Positions 19,101 through 25,000 of a DNA stretch of 25,000 nt are shown here, one piece after another. The stretch's first letter is position 1. Each line of letters opens with the position of its first letter. Location: the NCBI GenBank assembly GCA_002005505.1, contig KV908625.1:41632-66631 (forward strand), written 5' to 3'. The DNA comes from Botryococcus braunii (taxonomy: Eukaryota; Chlorophyta; Trebouxiophyceae). A program made the position numbers and the translations under genes. The notes beneath the pieces were generated by a model. That model was not told the origin of the DNA, did no database searches, and saw only the letters and a list, made by a program, of their open reading frames with translations.

Positions 19101-20415
19101 TGCTTGCAATCCCATAATCTGCAAGCGTGGCTGGAGACAGAAGGTCACTAAGCTGTGTTGGCTTTAAACATTTATGGACGTTCCTTTCTATATGCAAACT
19201 CTGCAGGGAAGTTGAGGGAGCAAATGCTTTTTAAGGTGCTCTGCAGGAGCTGGATAAGTCATATAAATGTATCCAGCCCCTATTTCTCATCCAGTCCCTT
19301 TTCAGAAAGTACAGGAATTCTCTTACCTGCATTTCCAGCATGCCATTCTCTGATACTGCGGTCTGACATCCTTTGTTTATTCCTATTCTAGAGAGAAAAC
19401 CAGATGGCTTCTTTTGATAAGGCTTCTTTGCCGTCTCCTTCAAAGCACTCAGCTCATTTCGCCTATCGAGGGCTACACATCGGAGTTGGACTAGTTCATC
19501 TTCACTCCCAGAATATGGAAAAGGGTACGAGAGATTGGCTGTTGATTGATGCCCGAGGAGAAGCCTGAGATAGTCAGACTGTCGTACTACCACATCTTGT
19601 AGCTCACCAGCAACAGCAACCCTGACCTTCAAACACCTGTCAGCCCTGCTTATTGCAAGATGCACTCAAACCCTCCAGTTAGCACTCACCAGTCAGAAAG
19701 GGTCGATTGTAGGTGTGTGTTAGCAAGCATGACTTGCAACAATCTTTCTTCAACCGCCATTTCAATCGTAGCATCTCTTTGACTATTTCCAAATGGCAAG
19801 GAAAGCAGAAAGCTACTTATTCTGTCCCTGATGTCTGCCTCTGTGCGGAGCCCGGAGGATTTGATGTTTGGCTCATCATATGCAAGTGTTTCGCAAGCCA
19901 CCACATGGGTGCCCTCGTTTCCCTTCTTGAAAGGAGTGTCTCCTGTTGCAGAGGGTTTCCGGATCATCCAGTTCGATAAGGTTAACTCGATAAAGCATCA
20001 GGATTTAAATAATTGAAAACGACATTGCTTGACACATGAAACACGTATAAAAGGTCAAAATAATAAAAACTCACTACACGCTATACACACGCTACATGCT
20101 CTGTAGCCTTTTTCAAACATTAACCCAAAGCTCATACAAGTGATTGCCGAAGATACTGTGAAGGCAAAATTATTTCCTGTTTACCTGCAACGTGTCTGCC
20201 TTCACAAATGTTTCTGAAGTTTTCCTTATCTGGCAGGGCCATTCGGGGCACCCTGCTGCGCTGTTGAAAGGAGCTGCACCCTCAACAGCAGTGAGAGCAG
20301 CGCACCTAAAATTGAGAGGATATGGACAGGTTCCTTCTACGTAAGAAGAACATGTTGCTTTACGACGTTGGGGCACGGTGTTTTTGATTTACCTCTGGGG
20401 TCCTTTACTAGACAT
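11643..20415 (-). CDS. Large uncharacterised coiled-coil protein, about 19 exons
   Basis: Proposed exons, 5' to 3' on the - strand: 20415-20393, 20305-20185, 19985-19690, 19636-19327, 19130-19005, 18551-18492, 18347-18288, 18090-17499, 17352-17090, 16851-16708 (or -16723), 16566-16246, 15421-15380, 14951-14784, 14574-14485, 13981-13799, 13580-13418, 12490-12039, 12002-11965, 11877-11643. They join to about 1,228 codons ending in TAG at 11645-11643. The N-terminal ~250 residues are not obviously repetitive. Residues about 250-480 and 560-930 are rich in E, K, Q, L and A with heptad-like spacing (LQAEHIRLKDALVHAELEIQ, EEVEKLKAK, LKEQRDKALEVSAALSESL, KLEAQHTITIKRLQTEHSAL, AELQAFSEDRMIELAAVKAE, ARLREMEKEKEQMGEDLALA). 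A Ser/Pro-rich segment (~988-1138) and a basic tail containing RWWRRKRER follow. No catalytic motif, signal peptide or membrane segment is visible. A cytoskeletal or centrosomal scaffold is possible, but that is inference from composition only. The gene is real; borders of exons 1, 3, 10, 12 and 18 are the least certain. Confidence 0.72.
12491..13417 (-). other. Intron 16 of the coiled-coil gene, with CA/CG-rich microsatellite
   Basis: This 927-bp intron holds a short (TA)n at 12523-12531 and a CACG/CA microsatellite at about 12596-12652. An open - strand stretch near 12990-13160 (containing EHFYNLAKQEAG) could be an extra exon, but flanking exons 16 and 17 already join in phase without it. 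Confidence 0.55.
12596..12652. repeat. (CACG)n/(CA)n microsatellite
   Basis: GCACGCACGCACGCACAC-type sequence grades into pure CA. It is a fully alternating purine-pyrimidine run in an intron of the coiled-coil gene. Confidence 0.93.
15071..15100. repeat. (TG)n(CG)n alternating tract
   Basis: About eleven TG dinucleotides followed by CGCGCACG form a short alternating purine-pyrimidine tract between exons 12 and 13 of the coiled-coil gene. Confidence 0.93.
15422..16245 (-). other. Intron 11 of the coiled-coil gene with C16-T32 homopolymer pair
   Basis: This 824-bp gap has no supported exon. It includes 16 C followed directly by 32 T at 16092-16139, and a G-rich run near 15511-15527. Confidence 0.6.
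17418..17488. repeat. A27 run and C-run/A-run in intron 8
   Basis: 27 A (17418-17444) are followed after 15 bp by two C runs separated by one T and then 8 A (17479-17486). The tract lies about 10 bp downstream of the exon 8 donor on the - strand. Confidence 0.9.
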
Positions 20416-20769
20416 GCTGCAGTATCAACGCATAACCCTCCGAGCCAACATTTGAAATTTTTATGTCAATTTGTCATCCATTGGCTGTATTACAGCCCCG
20501 TCCTGGGCTAACTAGCGAGATACCTTGTCCATACTCAGTTTCTAAGTGAAAGGATATCTGGGCATTCTTTTCTAGCCTACGGACCTGCCCCCAGTGGCAG
20601 TGGCGCCTTTCAAAGACTTACTGGAAGGTAAGTGACCTACCGTAGGTCTCCTCATGGTGTCGTCGAGCTATAAATGCTAACCTAGCAGGTGGTCTGAGGT
20701 TTGAAAGGGCGACCGTGTCACTGATCAAGGGCGTTCTTCAATTCAGTCGGACCCGCCGAATCTGCGGCG

Positions 20770-21027
20770 CCGATCATCGGGACACTGACCGACACTGATT
20801 ATCAGTGATGTCTGCCTCATGCAGTCTGAGAGTGCCAGTCTCCATGTCAGCCGGACCATGTCCGGGTCCCGGCCGGGACTCCCGGCCGGGACCCCCGGGC
20901 CGGGACCCGGACTCCTGGGGAGTCTGGAGGCCGGACTGTCGGTCCCTCAGGGACTCCAATGCAATCGATTCATCAGACATCGTGCGCCATGGTTCACGGC
21001 CCATGATTCATGGGCCTCATTCATGAG
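20770..21027. repeat. Cluster of short perfect palindromes in a divergent intergenic region
   Basis: At least eight inverted repeats sit nearly back to back: 20770-20780 (5-bp arms), 20793-20807 (7-bp arms, 1-nt loop), 20851-20865 (6-bp arms), 20860-20874 with 20898-20912 (15-bp perfect arms, 23-nt loop containing CCCGGCCGGG), 20910-20924 (6-bp arms), 20942-20954 (6-bp arms, 1-nt loop), 20998-21016 (9-bp arms, 1-nt loop) and 21016-21027 (5-bp arms). The centre is very G/C-rich. It lies between the head-to-head starts of the coiled-coil gene and PSF1. Confidence 0.9.
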
Positions 21028-21078
21028 ACATGAACTGACTTGCGTCTCAATGCTTAGATGCGCCTCATTTACTGTGGT

Positions 21079-21083
21079 CCAAT
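21079..21083 (+). promoter_or_regulatory. CCAAT element upstream of PSF1
   Basis: A CCAAT pentamer lies 408 bp before the PSF1 ATG in the divergent intergenic region. Five bases alone are weak evidence; it is noted because it shares the region with the E2F-like site. Confidence 0.25.
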
Positions 21084-21313
21084 CAGTCAAAGTCTGTGAG
21101 TAATAGGATATATGGAAAAGGAGTGAGACACGTAGCTAGTAGTGTACCATACGTGGCCCAAGGTCCTGAGGTATTGTGCAGGCCCTGCACATCACCCTTG
21201 AGCCATTAATGAAGCAGTGGTCTGCAGAAAGAATGTGTTGCAGTAGTGGTGGCTACGTGACTATTCTCTTTTGTATTCACCAAAAGGTCGGCCGTTGAAT
21301 GTACAACGTATGC

Positions 21314-21321
21314 GCGGGAAT
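21314..21321 (-). promoter_or_regulatory. E2F-like site upstream of PSF1
   Basis: The reverse strand reads ATTCCCGC, matching the plant E2F consensus WTTSSCSS, 170 bp before the PSF1 ATG. E2F/DP control of replication genes at the G1/S transition is established in plants and animals. The site suits a GINS subunit gene, but a single 8-bp match is only suggestive. Confidence 0.4.
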
Positions 21322-21490
21322 AGAGTCCGGCGTCCCATTGCAAAAATACACAAAATGCATAGATTTGTGGTGGATCCACCCTGCTGCGATTTCCTGATTG
21401 GGTGATAGAAGAAGCGGTTAGTCTAGAGGCCTAGGTTGATACACGAGCCGCACATGCAGTTACTGTAAACAAGCGAGAACCTAAAGCGCA

Positions 21491-22618
21491 ATGTCAAGCG
21501 TTGAGTTTGGCAAGCGTGCTGCTGAACTTTTAAAGGAAGTTGCGTTTTGTTCGCCCGACGCCCTTCCTCCTTTTAACGTATGCACATCAATGTGGTCATC
21601 TTGTTATGCTGGACTTGCCTCAACAGCACGTCTTTTATTGCTGCTGTGGTTCTGTGCAGGACAGCCAAGTGGAAGCCGTCAAGGACGAGATTATTACCCA
21701 CGACAGATTAATGCAGGAGATTTTCAGGTTTGCTGTTAAGTGTTTCCCACCTGTTGCTGCACTCCTTGGCACCAGCACAACGTAGAGCTTACACGTCTCT
21801 AAGCTGATATAGGAATATTATTAATGCCGCCACAATTCCAGGAGAAAGTGAAAACTCTGGAGACGGCAGGATGCAGCCCAATCAAGTTGTTTGGGAGCAC
21901 CACACTGAACAAGCGTCTGCAGTTGTTGTTCACCACTCTAGCATATTACGAAACAAACGTCTGCTGCTCAACTACATGTAAAGTATACATCCGCGTTTTT
22001 GGCTGCGCAACATGATGAAAACTGAGGTGTACTCGTTCATGATGGGCTATCTTTGGACTACAGGAATGAGCGCTTGAAAAGAATCAAAGCTTTGCGGTGG
22101 CAGCAGCGGACAATACCCAAAGGACTGGAGGGAAACCTGAGTCCAGCTGAAATTGAGGTGTGCAAGGCTACTACAGTGATCACTACAAAATCGCATTGAG
22201 TTCAAAATGAGGCAAGATTGTTGAACTTTGGGGGGAGGGGGGTTCTGTGTGCAGTTCTTCAAAGGTTATGACAAGTTGTTAAACAACTATATGCGGAAGG
22301 ACAGTGGCATTGGCTTGGATTTAACCCAGGTGAGATGCTTCTGACTTGCATTCAATATGTCTGGTCCGGCATGTGTTCAAACTCAATCTTGATGCTGGGT
22401 TGCATCAGTGTGAAGTGCCACCAAAGGAGCCAAGCATGCAAGTCCGCGTGATCCAAGACTATGGCGAGGTGATGTTCTCCACTGGGCCAACCTTGCTTAA
22501 GCAAGGCACTGTCCACTGTCTGCCACGGGCGGAAGCATATGTCTTAGTACGCGAAGGCATCTTTGTTGAGGCCACTGGAGCTACGGGGGAGACCATCAAC
22601 ATTCCAGAATTGCGATGA
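21491..22618 (+). CDS. PSF1: GINS complex subunit PSF1 (GINS1), complete
   Basis: Six exons join in phase: 21491-21577, 21660-21727, 21813-21977, 22064-22157, 22255-22329 and 22409-22618 (699 nt, 232 residues, TGA at 22616-22618). PSF1 is one of four GINS subunits; with Cdc45 and MCM2-7 it forms the CMG replicative helicase in the nucleus. Conserved blocks match the family in order: EFGKRAAELLKEV at the N-terminus, HHSSILRNKRLLLNYM (residues 92-107), NERLKRIKALRW (108-119), FFKGYDKLLNNYM (139-151), GLDLTQ, VPPKEP, VRVIQDYGEV (175-184) of the C-terminal B domain, LKQGTVHCLPRAEA and LVREGIFVEA. Length is a little above the usual ~200 residues because of a longer linker in exon 3 and a short C-terminal extension. 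The start ATG begins the only N-terminal block with family similarity. The exon 3 acceptor is the least certain: 21813 and 21849 both keep frame, whereas the stronger-looking CAG at 21841 does not. Confidence 0.92.
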
Positions 22619-23376
22619 GTTTGGAATCTAGTCTGACATCAGGATATAGATACAACGATATGGTTGATGTGACACATGAGCTGTCTTACCCATCGAGAAA
22701 ACAACCTGATTTTCACCTGAAGATGCCCTTTTGACATGAGGCGCGTTATGCTCTGAGTCAAGATCATGTCCTTCATACATGTAGTGCTTGTAGCTTCTTG
22801 TATAGAAGGTACGTTTATTCTCAATTGCCTCAGTTATCAGTCGTCAAGAAAGATTCTTCAGGTACAAGAGGAAAGCAAATGCAGGCCAAATTGGCACCAG
22901 GTTGCAAGTACGAGGGGTATTGAGATTGTAGCATTGCTAAGGTAAACTTTTGTACATTGATTGGCTCCCAAATAGCTCAGACTTGCAATGGACGAATTGT
23001 GAGATTGTATTGGCATGCTTTCAGGTTGTGTTGAGTGAGGGGAACGGGAGGGTCCGTGCATGGTTGAATGGAATATATTTACTTTCTCTTCAAGTTATTT
23101 CTTCCCACTGTGCACGACGAGGGGGCGGGGGGCGGAGATGGTGAGAAGGAATTCTTGGCAAATCTTCAGAGTTTATCTACACCTCTGGCTACAGAAGATT
23201 TCAATACACTAAGCATGTCTTAGTCATGTCCAAATATCCAGTGTGTCGAACACAGACTCATGCGCCTGTTTAGGAGTGAGTAATTGGCATTTACAGCCTG
23301 CACCTTGCATGGCTTCAGAGAAAGCGACGTTAAGTCCACACGAGTACAGTAGGGCATTGGCATCTGCGAAGTAGTT
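22619..23376 (+). other. PSF1 downstream region with a possible unlinked terminal exon
   Basis: A + strand frame from about 23085 to TAG at 23220-23222 reads protein-like near its end (EKEFLANLQSLSTPLATEDF, then NTLSMS and stop). A short piece at 22862-22902 bounded by AG and GT could be another exon. I could not join these in phase to each other or to PSF1, whose own stop is at 22616. No family recognised. Confidence 0.25.
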
Positions 23377-23902
23377 TGTGAGGATCATGATCAGAACTTC
23401 GTGTATCATGGTATATATCTTTCCATCTAGTTGACTCAATATGTTTTCCTAGTCTGTGCTTCTATCCTGTTACTTACATCTCGGAAGCCTTTCATCTCTG
23501 CTGTAGCCCACATCCCTGTTAAATGCATATGTTACTCCTCTTTTCTGACGACAAGGCATATGCAATCTATAAGCCCACAAGCCTTTGTGTTGTAATCATG
23601 GCTGTGTAAGCCCCCTCATGCACTTATCTGCTCATAGTGTGTGAGGATCATGATCAGAACTTCGTGTATCATGGTATATATCTTTCCATCTAGTTAACTC
23701 AATATGTTTTCCTAGTCTGTGCTTCTATCCTGTTACTTACATCTCGAAAGCCTTTCATCTCTGCTGTAGCCCACATCCCTGTTAAATGCATACGTTACTC
23801 CTCTTTTCTGACGACAAGGCATATGCAATCTATAAGCCCACAAGCCTTTGTGTTGTAATCATGGCTGTGTAAGCCCCCTCATGCACTTATCTACTCATAG
23901 TG
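23377..23902. repeat. Direct tandem duplication of 263 bp
   Basis: Copy 1 (23377-23639) and copy 2 (23640-23902) abut exactly and differ at only about four positions, for example G/A at 23430 against 23693 and G/A near 23629 against 23892. This indicates a recent duplication. No gene is evident inside. Confidence 0.95.
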
Positions 23903-24547
23903 AAGACTAACTTCAAGTCATCCTTCTCAGTTCTACGGGCGAGGTTCTACTTTTGAGCAGTGCAAACTCGATAGTATTGCATCATCACACCCACCGTCGT
24001 TTGTAAACAAGCCAATTGATCCTGCATGCAGTACCACAATTGGCAGCCGTGCCACGTGTCCGTGATGGGAATCCGATTTTAAATACACTTTTATTTAATC
24101 TATTTCGTCTTGTTGCCCATAGCTGGTCAGTGCTTGTTTCTGCAAGCTCTAACAACTCTCAATTGAAGCTTTCACGCCCATCAATTTTGTTCACCTCGCA
24201 GTCTTTCAAGCAGTTTCCTCCTTCATTCACAGCATAATAGTTCGATTAAGTCCTGACTTTTCCCCCCATCAATTGGTGTTGTACAGTAGAACAGGCGGTT
24301 CGCAGCTAAAGGCGGGTCATAGGATCGGGTCTCTCCTATTGCCGTCTTGTTTGTGACTCCAAAGCACTCAGAAGCTCCTCACATAGAAAATTGGGCTGAA
24401 CCGGGACAAAGTGAAAAAGAACTGAAACAATCTGTGCAAAATTCAATACGCAAGGCACATTAAACTTTTTACCAACGTGTTTGGCAGGCTTTGTGCAGCA
24501 CTTGATGACTGATACGCCTCCATGGCTCCATCGTCTGTCAACAAACA
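23903..24547. other. Intergenic, nothing supported
   Basis: No coding motif, RNA gene or repeat that I can support. If the - strand exon at 24548-24721 is real, the part next to it would be its 3' UTR. Confidence 0.5.
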
Positions 24548-24721
24548 TCATGGGCCGTGCATCCCTTTGAAAGTGCCAATGGGGCAGGCAGACAGGTCAA
24601 CGGGTCTGGATTTGTCCATAACGGCCCACAATGGCGAAATGGCATCCGTTCCCGCATCAACGTACTCGGCTGCTCTCTCAATCCCATCGTATTTAGCTGT
24701 CAAAGGCTCCAAGAGATCGTC
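24548..24721 (-). CDS. Probable terminal exon of a gene extending past the right edge
   Basis: A typical acceptor (TGTGTGCAG on the - strand) precedes a frame opening GACGATCTC that runs 57 codons to TGA at 24550-24548. It reads like a folded enzyme tail: DDLLEPLTAKYDGIERAAEY, then VDAGTDAISPLWAVMDKSRP, then VDLSACPIGTFKGMHGP. I do not recognise the family. Upstream exons would lie beyond 25000; 24722-25000 looks intronic. Confidence 0.42.
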   Translation of the reverse strand, partial: DDLLEPLTAKYDGIERAAEYVDAGTDAISPLWAVMDKSRPVDLSACPIGTFKGMHGP

Positions 24722-25000
24722 CTGCACACACCATTCACCTAAAGTATTAGCATCTTAATGACAATACAGAACAGCCCCCCCCCCCCCCCACCCACCCAAA
24801 AAAACAACAAAAAAAGGAAAGGCCTTACTGCAGTAGAAAGTCTGTAAATGACTATGAAGGATCCCGGAGCTACCAACAAACAACATATATTATGGAGCAA
24901 ATAAACAACGATGCAATGCCCACACATGCATCCCTAACCCCCCCCCCCCCTCCTCACACACACGCACACATTCCTCTCTTCCCCCTCCTCTCTTTCACAC
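24722..25000. repeat. Low-complexity sequence at the right edge
   Basis: 15 C at 24775-24789 run into A-rich sequence. A second C run near 24939-24950 is followed by CACACG-type and CT-rich repeats up to the window end. No coding signal seen. Confidence 0.8.

Noticed and set aside
23224..23439. 71-codon - strand frame partly in the 263-bp duplication
   Set aside because: It opens with a non-ATG codon, copy 2 carries a stop at the matching site, and no family is recognised.

Overview
The window is nuclear DNA from a eukaryote of the green plant lineage, most likely a large-genome alga; the species cannot be named from the sequence. Three things point there. The first gene is the 3' end of a phosphoglucan, water dikinase, an enzyme of plant-type starch metabolism. 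The second gene reads like the plant branch of the CDC50 family. A degenerate TTTAGGG-type (plant telomere) tract lies near 6.4 kb. Genes are cut by GT-AG introns of about 60 bp to 3.2 kb, and micro- and minisatellites are abundant.

Layout. (1) 1-5779, + strand: the last four exons of PWD/GWD3. Its three introns are filled by private tandem repeats: 89 copies of a 30-bp unit, then (CT)n and (CA)n tracts, then a 12-bp array plus an array of nine ~67-bp units whose last copy supplies the final 3' splice site. (2) 5780-8968: a mostly gene-poor spacer with the telomere-like tract and two long, mutually complementary (CA)n and (TG)n runs. (3) 8969-11391, + strand: a complete eight-exon CDC50/ALIS gene, the beta subunit of P4-ATPase lipid flippases. 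(4) 11643-20415, - strand: a roughly 19-exon gene for a ~1,225-residue coiled-coil protein that I do not recognise. It converges on the ALIS gene with 251 bp between the stop codons. (5) 20416-21490: a head-to-head intergenic region with a dense run of perfect palindromes and an E2F-like site. (6) 21491-22618, + strand: a complete six-exon gene for the GINS replication subunit PSF1. (7) 22619-25000: a sparse region with a recent 263-bp tandem duplication, a possible + strand terminal exon ending at 23222, and a probable - strand terminal exon at 24548-24721 of a gene that continues past the right edge.

The genes do unrelated housekeeping jobs (starch phosphorylation, membrane lipid asymmetry, DNA replication, and an unknown scaffold) and do not form a pathway. 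Exon models were built by eye from conserved motifs, GT/AG borders and reading-frame phase. In all three recognised genes the exon lengths sum to an exact open frame ending in a stop. Nothing in the window resembles a bacterial operon, a CRISPR array, a virus or an intact transposon.
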